DNA of 45,078 nucleotides from Chitinophagaceae bacterium (GTDB lineage: Bacteria > Bacteroidota > Bacteroidia > Chitinophagales > Chitinophagaceae): the NCBI GenBank assembly GCA_947447005.1, contig CANFHO010000009.1, positions 1 through 45,078 on the forward strand. The letters run 5' to 3'. How positions within the stretch are numbered: the first letter of the stretch is position 1; the number at the start of each line of letters is the position of its first letter. The notes beneath the pieces are model-generated. The model ran no database searches, was not told where the DNA came from, and saw nothing but the letters and a program-made list of their open reading frames with translations. The position numbers and the translations under genes were made by a program. Shown in pieces: positions 1-7,395 of this stretch.

Positions 1-75
1 AATAAATACCTAACTGTAAGAGTTGAGGACAGTGAAATTGAAGAAGTGGAAGAATTTGAAAAATCCAATGAATGA
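1..75 (+). CDS. C-terminal end of an unknown protein (partial)
   Basis: An open frame runs from the first base of the window to a TGA at 73-75 and encodes 24 residues (it begins NKYLTVRVEDSE and ends EKSNE). The tail is acidic, with many Glu and Asp. The start lies outside the window. No family can be recognised from so short a tail. It is followed directly by a hairpin terminator on the same strand, which supports it being a real gene end. Confidence 0.5.
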   Translation, partial: NKYLTVRVEDSEIEEVEEFEKSNE

Positions 76-95
76 CTTGAAAGATGAATAGATAT

Positions 96-134
96 AAAGA
101 GATTGTACCAATTCGGTCACAATCTCTTTTTTGT
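96..134 (+). terminator. Rho-independent terminator
   Basis: An 11-bp inverted repeat, AAAGAGATTGT (96-106) and ACAATCTCTTT (119-129), is extended by an inner ACC/GGT pairing. It is followed by a T-rich tail (TTTTTGTTTT). It ends the partial gene at 1-75. The stop codon of the convergent DUF1801 gene falls inside its right arm. The minus-strand side has no T tract, so it looks directional. Confidence 0.75.
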
Positions 135-503
135 TTTATTCATTGCTTTCTTCAGATCTTCTTGCACTCTGTATTTTACAATATCAGTGATTAATTTGAC
201 AGGTAATTTTTTACCATGAGGAAATTGTATGGTTCCTTTGGAAGTTTGATATTCAGTCAACCTATCCTTGAAATGAACAACTGAATCAGGATATCCAAAT
301 ATGCTGAAATGTGATTTAAAACATGCATAATGTATCATCACTTTATTGCCTTTTAAACAAGGCATACCATAACTCATTGTTTCAACAGCATTGGGTGCTG
401 CTTTTCTGATAATTTCGCGAAGCAATAAAAATTCCTGTTTCAATTCATCAGGAATATTCATGATGTATTCTTCTACATTTTCAGGCTTTTTTGTGCTTTT
501 CAT
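117..503 (-). CDS. DUF1801 (YdhG-like) domain protein
   Basis: A 128-residue protein with the DUF1801/YdhG-type fold signature: an N-terminal helical part beginning around VEEYIMNIPDE, then the conserved stretch ETMSYGMPCLKGNK (about 41-54), an aromatic-rich beta segment (HYACFKSHFSIFGYP) and the late GTIQFPHGKKLP motif (about 90-101). Members are small cytosolic proteins, some called iron chaperones or frataxin-like by fold. The precise role is unsettled, so none is claimed here. The length is normal for the family. It is transcribed divergently from the queuosine-precursor transporter, and its 3' end overlaps the terminator of the upstream gene. The basic tail (NKTKKRL) is poorly conserved in the family. 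Confidence 0.8.
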   Translation of the reverse strand: MKSTKKPENVEEYIMNIPDELKQEFLLLREIIRKAAPNAVETMSYGMPCLKGNKVMIHYACFKSHFSIFGYPDSVVHFKDRLTEYQTSKGTIQFPHGKKLPVKLITDIVKYRVQEDLKKAMNKTKKRL

Positions 504-570
504 TTCAGTAAATATTAAAATACATAAACTAAAAATATTCTACTTTTACGTAAACGCAAAATACAGAAGT

Positions 571-1380
571 ATGATTAAGGATCTGATGAATAATAAGCCA
601 GCAAAACTATTTGCATTGATATCCGCATTTTTCGTAGCCAATGCATTGATAGCTGAATGTATTGGAGGTAAAATATTTTCACTTGAGGCAGTTTTAGGCA
701 TACCAACTGCAAACATTACTCTATTTGGTGAAACGAACTTGAGCTTTGCGTTGACATGCGGTGTTTTGCTTTGGCCCATTGAATTTGTAATGACAGATAT
801 TGTCAATGAATATTACGGCCCTAAGGCAGTAAGAAGAATTTCATATACAGCGGTTGCCTTAATCACATATGCATTTATCATGTTTTATCTGGCAATCAAA
901 ACCACCCCTCCTGCATGGTGGATTGGTTCTAAGGTAGATAGTGGTATTCCCAATATGCAAGATGCATTTTCAGCAATTTTTGGACAAGGTATGTGGATTA
1001 TTCTGGGTAGCTTGATGGCATTCCTGGTGAGTCAAATTGTAGATGTAACGATATTTCACAAGATCAAAAGAGCAACAGGAGAAAAATGGGTATGGCTCCG
1101 TGCAACAGGATCAACATTGGTTTCGCAATTGGTTGACAGCTTTATAGTACTTTTTATAGCTTTTAAATTAGGGAACAATTGGAGTTGGCAAAAAGTATTG
1201 GCCATCTGCCTCATGAACTATATGTATAAATTCACAATGGCCGTTGTATTAACTCCCTTGATTTATTTCATAGAAGCCAGAATAGAGAAATACCTTGGAG
1301 CAGAAACAGTTAAAAAAATGAAGCGTTCAGCTATGGGACAGGAAGAGGATGGGTTTATGAATATTCCAACGGCTGGGTAA
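571..1380 (+). CDS. Queuosine precursor transporter, YhhQ family
   Basis: An integral membrane protein of 269 residues with about six hydrophobic segments. It matches the YhhQ/QPTR family, which imports queuosine precursors (preQ0/preQ1) for tRNA modification. Recognisable features are the N-terminal segment ALISAFFVANALIAECIGGK, the stretch PIEFVMTDIVNEYYGPKAVRR after the second hydrophobic segment, and the late LVSQLVDSFIVLFIAF segment. The frame is open further upstream to 391, but that extension overlaps the divergent DUF1801 gene and is not family-like. ATG 571 gives the usual family length. No preQ1 riboswitch-like sequence is visible in the 67-bp leader. The gene is followed by the octamer array at 1391-1508. 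Confidence 0.9.
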   Translation: MIKDLMNNKPAKLFALISAFFVANALIAECIGGKIFSLEAVLGIPTANITLFGETNLSFALTCGVLLWPIEFVMTDIVNEYYGPKAVRRISYTAVALITYAFIMFYLAIKTTPPAWWIGSKVDSGIPNMQDAFSAIFGQGMWIILGSLMAFLVSQIVDVTIFHKIKRATGEKWVWLRATGSTLVSQLVDSFIVLFIAFKLGNNWSWQKVLAICLMNYMYKFTMAVVLTPLIYFIEARIEKYLGAETVKKMKRSAMGQEEDGFMNIPTAG

Positions 1381-1390
1381 TGAACAGAAC

Positions 1391-1508
1391 AGGCAAGGAG
1401 GCAATGAGGCAAAGAGAAATATCTTAAGCTCACTTAGAACTATCGCAACTTACTGAATGCAAAATTTCTTGCCTCCTTGCCTCCTTGCCTCCTTGCCTCC
1501 TTGCCTAG
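1391..1508. repeat. Octamer tandem array with inverted arm (AGGCAAGG family)
   Basis: The right arm (1469-1508) is four perfect copies of TTGCCTCC followed by TTGCCTAG. The left arm (1391-1416) is three copies of AGGCAAnn in the opposite sense. The arms can pair over roughly 25 bp around a loop of about 45 bases, flanked by matching ATTTCT/AGAAAT. The array fills the space between two convergent genes. The TAG stop of uxaC (1505-1507) is the first three bases of the array on the minus strand (TAGGCAAGG). Function is unknown. A bidirectional terminator or mRNA 3'-end stabiliser is plausible from the position. Confidence 0.85.
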
Positions 1509-2929
1509 TCACCAACCCCAAAATACTCCTTCGCATTTCCGTAGCAAACCCTTTCAATGATTGAGCCAATCCAGGTTTTATCATTCGGGATAATTCCCTT
1601 CAACATATCATCTGCAAGAACATTGCACAATATTCTTCTGAAGTATTCATGACGAGAAAAAGATAACATGCTGCGACTATCCGTAAGCATTCCTACAAAA
1701 GTTGATAGCAGTCCCATATCAGATAGAATATCTAATTGATCCTCCATTCCATTTTTCTGATCAGCAAACCACCAGGCAGCTCCGAATTGCACTTTACCGG
1801 CAATAGAACCATCGTTGAAATTTCCACACATGGTTGCAAACAGTGGATTGTCGGCTGGATTTAAATTATATAAAATTGTTTTGGGAAGCTGATCCGTTTC
1901 ATCCAGGGTATTTAAAAAAGCTGACAACCTTTCTGCATGATTAAAGTCTCCAATAGAATCTACACCGGCATCTGCACCTAACTTTGCAACAAGTCTTGCA
2001 TTGTTATTTCTCAACGCACCCAAGTGAAATTGTTGTACCCATCCCTTAGCATGATACATTTTACACACAGATGTCAACACATGAAAAGCAAAAGCATCCG
2101 GATCTGAAAATGATTTTTCACCTTTAGCCAATATAAAAGCATTGAATTCAGCCGAAAGTTCAGCTGTGAATGGACTTTTTGCCGGAATCTGCTTCAATCC
2201 ATGGTCTGATATTTTACAACCAAGTGTGGCAAAATAATCAATGCGTGACTGTAACGCAGCCAGCAGACTTTCCATATCCTTGATTTCTATACCAGATATA
2301 GTAGAAAGTTGATAGATATATTGAATAAATGATTTTGCATCCGCAATTAAAAAAGCTTTATCAGGTCTGAATGAAGGTGCTACAGAAAATGTACAGGTTT
2401 CATCATTTTTTATTTGCTGATGAAATTCAAGATTGTCAACAGGATCATCGGTTGTGCATATGTATTGCACCTTATATTTTTCAGCAAAACTTCTAGCTCT
2501 GTGATCATCTTGCTGAAGCAGTTCATTGCTATGCTGATAAATGAAAGATGCATTGGATGGATTCAATAAATCAACTACATCAAAAGAATTTTTTAATTCA
2601 AGCTGAGACCAATGAAACAGTGGATTCCTGACTGTCAATGGAATTGTTTTGGCCCATGCATGGAATTTTTCTTCATCTGTTGCCTGTCCGGTGATAAGAT
2701 CTTCATTGATACCAGCCCATCTCATTGCCCTCCATTTGTAATGATCTCCTCTCAACCATACATCGGTGATATTTTTATATCGCTTATTGGTAGCAATTTC
2801 AAATGGAGATAAATGCGAGTGATAATCTATAATGGGTTGATGTTCTGCAAAATCCCTATACAATTGTTCAGCAAGATCAGATTGCAATAAAAATTTGTCG
2901 TGAATGAAGGGTGTCTTGGAGGGGGTCAT
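1505..2929 (-). CDS. uxaC: Glucuronate isomerase (uronate isomerase)
   Basis: UxaC converts D-glucuronate to D-fructuronate, and D-galacturonate to D-tagaturonate. It is a cytosolic metal-dependent enzyme of the amidohydrolase superfamily. The 474 residues match the family length. The metal-binding HSH (H37, H39) in IIDYHSHL is present, as are the NPLFHWSQLEL segment (about 102-112), the GWVQQFHLGALRNNN motif and the C-terminal FSRHEYFRRILC. It provides the first step of the glucuronate route whose later steps (uxuB, uxuA, kdgK, eda) lie elsewhere in the window. It follows the LacI gene on the same strand, and a LacI-type palindrome sits 67 bp before its ATG. No uxaA/uxaB genes are seen here, so glucuronate rather than galacturonate is the likely physiological substrate. 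Confidence 0.96.
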   Translation of the reverse strand: MTPSKTPFIHDKFLLQSDLAEQLYRDFAEHQPIIDYHSHLSPFEIATNKRYKNITDVWLRGDHYKWRAMRWAGINEDLITGQATDEEKFHAWAKTIPLTVRNPLFHWSQLELKNSFDVVDLLNPSNASFIYQHSNELLQQDDHRARSFAEKYKVQYICTTDDPVDNLEFHQQIKNDETCTFSVAPSFRPDKAFLIADAKSFIQYIYQLSTISGIEIKDMESLLAALQSRIDYFATLGCKISDHGLKQIPAKSPFTAELSAEFNAFILAKGEKSFSDPDAFAFHVLTSVCKMYHAKGWVQQFHLGALRNNNARLVAKLGADAGVDSIGDFNHAERLSAFLNTLDETDQLPKTILYNLNPADNPLFATMCGNFNDGSIAGKVQFGAAWWFADQKNGMEDQLDILSDMGLLSTFVGMLTDSRSMLSFSRHEYFRRILCNVLADDMLKGIIPNDKTWIGSIIERVCYGNAKEYFGVGD

Positions 2930-2995
2930 AAGCAGTCGTTTCTGAATTAAATTTCGGGTTGAAAGACATGCAAAAAGGCAATCTGTCGGAATTTA

Positions 2996-3018
2996 TTTAC
3001 GCAAAGGTTTTCGGTAAA
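2996..3018. promoter_or_regulatory. Putative LacI-family operator upstream of uxaC
   Basis: A palindromic stretch begins TTTACGCAAA and ends TTTTCGGTAAA. Its right half (TTTTCG then GTAAA) resembles the other three sites in the window but carries one extra G between the half-site elements. It lies in the 95-bp gap between the LacI gene and uxaC. It is the weakest spacing match of the set, and assignment to the local LacI protein is inference. Confidence 0.5.
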
Positions 3019-3024
3019 GGCTTA

Positions 3025-4035
3025 TCAAATAGAATCTCTTATAGCCATATCATTATTCAGAACTATAATATCGTTTGCCGCAGCATAGGATTTTTTTTCA
3101 ATCATCTTCAGAAGCATTTGAGCTGCTTCTCTTCCCATTTCAAATGCTGGTTGTGAAATGGTTGACAATGATGGAGAAAGCAATGTTGCTGTCCGCAAAT
3201 TAGAATAGCTGATAACCTTCAATTTTTTAGGGATATTTAGATTTAGGTCTTTGCAAACCTGGTATGTAGTAATGGCAAATTTTTCAATGGAAGCAAAAAC
3301 ACTATCTGGTGCTTTTTTGGATCCTATGATTTTTTTTATGATCGCATAATTGATATCCATATCATCACCGCACTCCAAAACCATGTCGTCTGTAAAAATA
3401 ATTCCCTGGCTTTCTACAGCGTCTTGAAATCCCCGTCTGCGTTCTATAGAGGTAAACATAGGTTCCGCAGTTGTAATGAATAAAGGCTTCTTTGATCCTG
3501 CCTTTATGAGCTTAATTGTACCTTCATATGAACTATGATAGTTATCTGTAATTACTTTAGGGAATTGAAGTAGGTCAGGTACCCTGTCAAAAAACACCAA
3601 TGGAAGTTTTGTACGTTCATAAAAATCCTGAAAATGGCTATAGCCTTCCCTACCTGAACATACTGAAATGATGATTCCTGAAATCAATCCATTTTCAAGA
3701 TGACCTAATACGGTTCTCTCCCTTTCGGCGCTCTCGTGGGATAGATAAATGAAGGTGTCATAATCTTTATCTCTGGTAACACTTTCAATTCCGTCAACAG
3801 CAAGTGCAAAGAAATTATTGACAATTTCCGGAATGACAACAGCAATTTGTTTCCCTTTCTTTTTTCTCAGATTGCTGGCAAATGGATTGGGCTTGTAATT
3901 GTATTTTTTAGCAAGCTCCAATACCCTTTTTTTGGTAGAAGCACTAATCTCATGGCTGTCGCCCAATGCCTTGGAAACCGTTGAAACGGACAAACCAAGT
4001 TCCCTGGCCAATTCAATCATGTTAATGCTCTTCAT
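3025..4035 (-). CDS. LacI-family transcriptional regulator of the uronate locus
   Basis: A 336-residue LacI/GalR-type regulator. The N-terminal helix-turn-helix spans about residues 5-24 (IELARELGLSVSTVSKALG), followed by the hinge-helix segment YNYKPNPFASNLR. The periplasmic-binding-protein-like effector domain starts at IAVVIPEIVNNFFALAVDGI. It lies between an exported oxidoreductase and uxaC on the same strand, within a locus containing four LacI-type palindromes with a central CG. That pattern is known for LacI-family operators, and the local position makes this the natural candidate to bind them. The effector is not visible. KDG, a hexuronate or a derived keto-sugar would fit by analogy with other uronate regulators (inference). 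The preceding gene ends in a hairpin-forming repeat 5' of this gene. Confidence 0.93.
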   Translation of the reverse strand: MKSINMIELARELGLSVSTVSKALGDSHEISASTKKRVLELAKKYNYKPNPFASNLRKKKGKQIAVVIPEIVNNFFALAVDGIESVTRDKDYDTFIYLSHESAERERTVLGHLENGLISGIIISVCSGREGYSHFQDFYERTKLPLVFFDRVPDLLQFPKVITDNYHSSYEGTIKLIKAGSKKPLFITTAEPMFTSIERRRGFQDAVESQGIIFTDDMVLECGDDMDINYAIIKKIIGSKKAPDSVFASIEKFAITTYQVCKDLNLNIPKKLKVISYSNLRTATLLSPSLSTISQPAFEMGREAAQMLLKMIEKKSYAAANDIIVLNNDMAIRDSI

Positions 4036-4117
4036 ATGTGTTGAGGGTTGAAAGTTTAGACTTAATTACGAATTTAATCATTTTTTGGAACTCTCAACCT
4101 TCAACCCTAAACACCTA
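4036..4117. repeat. Heptamer array hairpin (GTTGAGGGTTGAA family)
   Basis: The left arm around 4039-4059 reads TGTTGAGGGTTGAAAGTTTAG. Its inverted partner (4092-4114) matches at about 19 of 22 positions, with a roughly 32-base loop. Read on the minus strand, it begins with the TAG stop of the upstream oxidoreductase (4115-4117), then heptamers resembling TTTAGGG and TTGAAGG. The hairpin lies in the mRNA between two co-directional genes, so it may limit read-through into the LacI gene or stabilise an upstream 3' end. A lone half-arm of the same kind (AACCCTCAACTCTAC) sits at about 17281-17295. Confidence 0.75.
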
Positions 4118-5404
4118 ACCCAATGTCCAGCCTTCTCTAAACATGGGCTTCAACATCGTATTGGCTTCAGCGTCATTTTTGAATTTCTCAGCATGCGGAT
4201 CCCATTCAAGAGGCCTGCCTAACCAATATGCAATATTTGAAATATTACATACAGAACTTGTTCTGTGACCAACTTCTACATCACAAATCGGCAAACTACC
4301 ATCCTTGATGCAATTCAACCAATTGAAATAGTGATCATTTGATTCGTACAATCTGATTTCACCCGGCTGAATTGTTGCATTTACAATATTCACTGGATCA
4401 CTGTCAAGTATAGAGCGACTTACATCAATCCTTCCCTTTTCACCTATGAAGCGTACACCCTGACCTCTTCCAAAATCAAGATGTTTCATCACGACGCCAT
4501 TTTCATAAATCAATTGCAAACCCTTGCTTCCACCGTCTTTTGGCGGAATTAATTTCACCGGACCAGAATTGTCCATACCCATTGCCCACTGAGCAATATC
4601 AAACATATGTGCACCCCAGTCGGAGATATATCCACCACCATATTCTTTAAAATTTCTCCAATTAGGAAAAATATCTTGTTCCACGGGAGGCGCCAATTCA
4701 GGATTGAATTCATTATAAGGAGCAGGACCAATCCAAGCATCCCAGTTCAAACCTGGTCTAAGCACTTTGGCAGGCAGATTGTAGGTTTCCCCTTTGTCTC
4801 CAACCATCACATGGATTTCACTGATTTTTCCAATATATCCATTTCTCACCAATTCACAGGCGTGACGGAAATTACGCCATGAACGCTGCATACTACCTGT
4901 TTGAAATACAATCTTGTTTTTCCTGGCCGCTTTTACCATGGCTCTACCCTCTTCAACCGTATGAGCCAAAGGCTTTTCACAATAAACGTGTTTGCCTGCA
5001 TTTGCAGCTTGTATTGACTGCATCGCATGCCAATGATCTGGCGTGGCTATCACAACAGCATCAATGTCTTTTCTTGCCAGAATTTCTTTATAATCATCAT
5101 AGGCAGTGAATCCTTTAAAACTTGTATTCTTGCCATTGCTCTTAGCCTGACTATAATATTTCTCCAATAGAGAATGGAAGTAATGGAGCTTATTGATATC
5201 TACATCTGCGCCAGCAATGATGTTGGCTTTTTCTTTAAAGCTGTTGAGAAGACCTCTCGCTTGTTTTCCGGTTCCAATAAAACCTAGATTAAGCATATCA
5301 CTTGGCGCGGTAAACCCTTTTCCCAAAACATATCTTGGAACAATGGTAAATGATAATGCGGCCAAGGCAGATTGGCTAATAAAAGAACGACGATTTTTTT
5401 TCAT
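4115..5404 (-). CDS. Exported Gfo/Idh/MocA-family oxidoreductase
   Basis: A 429-residue NAD(P)-dependent sugar oxidoreductase-like protein. The start MKKNRRSFISQSALAAL is a Tat-type signal (RR followed by a hydrophobic stretch). The Rossmann motif LGFIGTGKQARG follows at about 39-50, and the signature CEKPLAHTVEEG contains the conserved Lys (K144). The C-terminal half (WDAWIGPAPYNEFNPE, GGYISDWGAHMFD) is typical of the larger Bacteroidota members with a Gfo/Idh/MocA C2 domain. Relatives oxidise sugar hydroxyls, in some cases at C3 of glycosides. The exact substrate is unknown. It is co-directional with susCD, from which a terminator separates it, and with the LacI and uxaC genes downstream. 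Its TAG stop merges into the heptamer array. Confidence 0.9.
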   Translation of the reverse strand: MKKNRRSFISQSALAALSFTIVPRYVLGKGFTAPSDMLNLGFIGTGKQARGLLNSFKEKANIIAGADVDINKLHYFHSLLEKYYSQAKSNGKNTSFKGFTAYDDYKEILARKDIDAVVIATPDHWHAMQSIQAANAGKHVYCEKPLAHTVEEGRAMVKAARKNKIVFQTGSMQRSWRNFRHACELVRNGYIGKISEIHVMVGDKGETYNLPAKVLRPGLNWDAWIGPAPYNEFNPELAPPVEQDIFPNWRNFKEYGGGYISDWGAHMFDIAQWAMGMDNSGPVKLIPPKDGGSKGLQLIYENGVVMKHLDFGRGQGVRFIGEKGRIDVSRSILDSDPVNIVNATIQPGEIRLYESNDHYFNWLNCIKDGSLPICDVEVGHRTSSVCNISNIAYWLGRPLEWDPHAEKFKNDAEANTMLKPMFREGWTLG

Positions 5405-5456
5405 GATGGAAGTTGAGCGGTGAAAAATGGGCTCTATAATTTCACATCTAATTTAA

Positions 5457-5490
5457 TAAAAAAAAGCGTGTTGGAAAAATCCAACACGCC
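5457..5490 (-). terminator. Rho-independent terminator after susD
   Basis: On the minus strand a 10-bp stem, GCGTGTTGGA paired with TCCAACACGC (5466-5475 and 5480-5489), encloses a four-base loop and is followed by eight T residues. It lies about 23 bases beyond the susD stop codon and separates the susCD transcript from the downstream oxidoreductase gene. Confidence 0.9.
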
Positions 5491-5512
5491 TTCAGATATA
5501 AATCGCTTAAAA

Positions 5513-7384
5513 TTACTCAGGAATCTTATCCAATGGAGCTACATTCAGCTCAGCACCTGGATAACCTTGATTTTGGTTGATTCTTCCAAGGAAGTTTGCC
5601 AAAATTGCTGATTGAGGAACTGGCCACAAAACATGGTAAGGACTCATTCTGTACTGATCACCGTGGACAGTAAATACTTGCTTTTTGTAGAATTCATTTT
5701 TTTCCAATATTCTATCAATATAGAAGTTACTGGTAGAAAATGCAGAAGCTGTATATGTCTTACCGTTGTAAGATTGACCTGTTTTAGCAAAGATGTAAGA
5801 AATCCTTGTCAATTCAGTCTTACGTGGTTCTTCCCAATACAATTCCCTTGCTCTTTCATCCAAAATGGTACCAATGTTTACATCAGCAGCAGTATATGGA
5901 GTTGCATTTGCACGCGTACGAACCTTATTGATATCAATTGCTGCGTTTGCGAAATCACCTTTCCAAGCATATGCTTCAGCCCTCAACAAATATGTTTCAG
6001 CCAAACGGAAAACGTACCAATCAGAGTGTCCTCCTTGTTTAGGGTTGTTTTCGGTATCATCCACAAATACTTTGTAGTGAGGCCAATCAAACCAAGCACG
6101 GATGGTATCTCCATTAGCTACGAGCAGGGTTGCTCCATTATACATTCTGACACGTTGTCCGTAATATGGATTGTTTGCAGTTTTCAAAGGAACGTCATTG
6201 TACTTTAAATTCTCCATCATCATCCAGTTGCCAGACAATGTATCATGTCTGTAATCAGTATTGTCGGTCCAAATGGTACGCATATGGTAAGAAGTATTAC
6301 GGCAACGACCGATACCACGTCCATAGTACGCAAGGTTGTCAATTTCAACACCCATAGCCGTACTCATGGCATTCTTACCATCTGGAGTTCTGATTTGTCC
6401 GCCATTATACCAAGGTACAGTTTGGCGCATGATCCTCATACCTGTTTCAGCAGCACCATCCAATCCGGTGAAACGTCCTGGGTCGGCCAATCTAGAAGTT
6501 ACAAGGAAAAGAACTTCTTTATTGGCAGAAGATGCTTTGTTTTCTGGCCTGTGAAGATCCCAAGTGATATTCTTTTTTGCATCTGATGCATTGATTCCAA
6601 AACGTGATGTCATCAATGAATATGTTCCATTGTTGATGACAGCTGAAGCAGCTGCAATGGCTTCATCGAACAAACCAAGAGACAGGTCAATTTTAGCCAA
6701 CAAATGATAACATGCAGCACGATTCACATCTCCTTTATCAGAAGTCCATGGAACAGATTGTACAGCAGTTTCAAGGTCTTGCTTCATTCTTTGAAGAATC
6801 ACTTCACGCTTCACTGTAGCATAGTCAACCTTGGCTTCTGTAGCTTCTTTCATTGGACAAGGCACATCACCAAACTGGTGAACCAACCTGTAATAGTTGT
6901 AAGCCCTATAGAAATATGCCTTACCAGTGATGATTGCTTTATCAGCATCCTTGATGTTTTTTGCATCAGGCAATCTGCTTAAAATGGTATTTGCAAGACG
7001 TATACCAATCCACTCATATTTCCAATAATAACCAATCCTATTGTAGTCGGGACTGTTCAATTGTGCATCTGGCTTGATCATGATGTCCATGTTCTGTGCA
7101 GGACCAGCCTTATCGGTAGTTCCTTCAACAGCAACTTCTGAGAAAATGTTTTCTGTAATCATGGGTGCACCATCACCATAAAATTCATCACGCAATGTTT
7201 TTGCACATGCTGCCAAAGCGGAATTGAATCCAGGGACGTCTACCAGTGTATTTTCTGGAGAATAAAACGACAATGCTTTAGGTTTAAGCCAGTCTTTGTT
7301 ACAACCCGACATGATCAACAGACCAACCATTGCGGTTGCAGTTAATGTGCCGATATTAAATATTTTTTTCATATTGATTTTCAT
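5513..7384 (-). CDS. SusD/RagB-family outer-membrane glycan-binding lipoprotein
   Basis: A 623-residue SusD homologue, the surface lipoprotein that closes over the SusC channel and captures the glycan. The signal peptide ends in the lipobox LLIMSGCNK (Cys about 28). Helical TPR-like segments follow (for example KAYFYRAYNYYRLVHQFGDVP, about 153-173), with the C-terminal RAEAYAWKGDFANAAIDINKVRTRA repeat and the RARELYWEEPRKTELTRI motif that is diagnostic of SusD/RagB. ATG at 7384 or the in-frame ATG four codons later could both be the start. It lies 11 bp behind susC and ends at a strong terminator. The cargo is presumably a uronate-containing glycan or glycoside, inferred from the locus. Confidence 0.95.
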   Translation of the reverse strand: MKINMKKIFNIGTLTATAMVGLLIMSGCNKDWLKPKALSFYSPENTLVDVPGFNSALAACAKTLRDEFYGDGAPMITENIFSEVAVEGTTDKAGPAQNMDIMIKPDAQLNSPDYNRIGYYWKYEWIGIRLANTILSRLPDAKNIKDADKAIITGKAYFYRAYNYYRLVHQFGDVPCPMKEATEAKVDYATVKREVILQRMKQDLETAVQSVPWTSDKGDVNRAACYHLLAKIDLSLGLFDEAIAAASAVINNGTYSLMTSRFGINASDAKKNITWDLHRPENKASSANKEVLFLVTSRLADPGRFTGLDGAAETGMRIMRQTVPWYNGGQIRTPDGKNAMSTAMGVEIDNLAYYGRGIGRCRNTSYHMRTIWTDNTDYRHDTLSGNWMMMENLKYNDVPLKTANNPYYGQRVRMYNGATLLVANGDTIRAWFDWPHYKVFVDDTENNPKQGGHSDWYVFRLAETYLLRAEAYAWKGDFANAAIDINKVRTRANATPYTAADVNIGTILDERARELYWEEPRKTELTRISYIFAKTGQSYNGKTYTASAFSTSNFYIDRILEKNEFYKKQVFTVHGDQYRMSPYHVLWPVPQSAILANFLGRINQNQGYPGAELNVAPLDKIPE

Positions 7385-7395
7385 TTATGCAGTTC

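Noticed and set aside
541-560. A LacI-type site before the transporter (TTTTACGTAAACG)
   Set aside because: It contains TTTACGTAAA but lacks the central CG and spacing of the four uronate sites, and the gene is unrelated to the locus.
504-570. A preQ1 riboswitch before the queuosine-precursor transporter
   Set aside because: The 67-bp leader is AT-rich with no C-rich loop, A-rich tail or stable stem of the known aptamer types.
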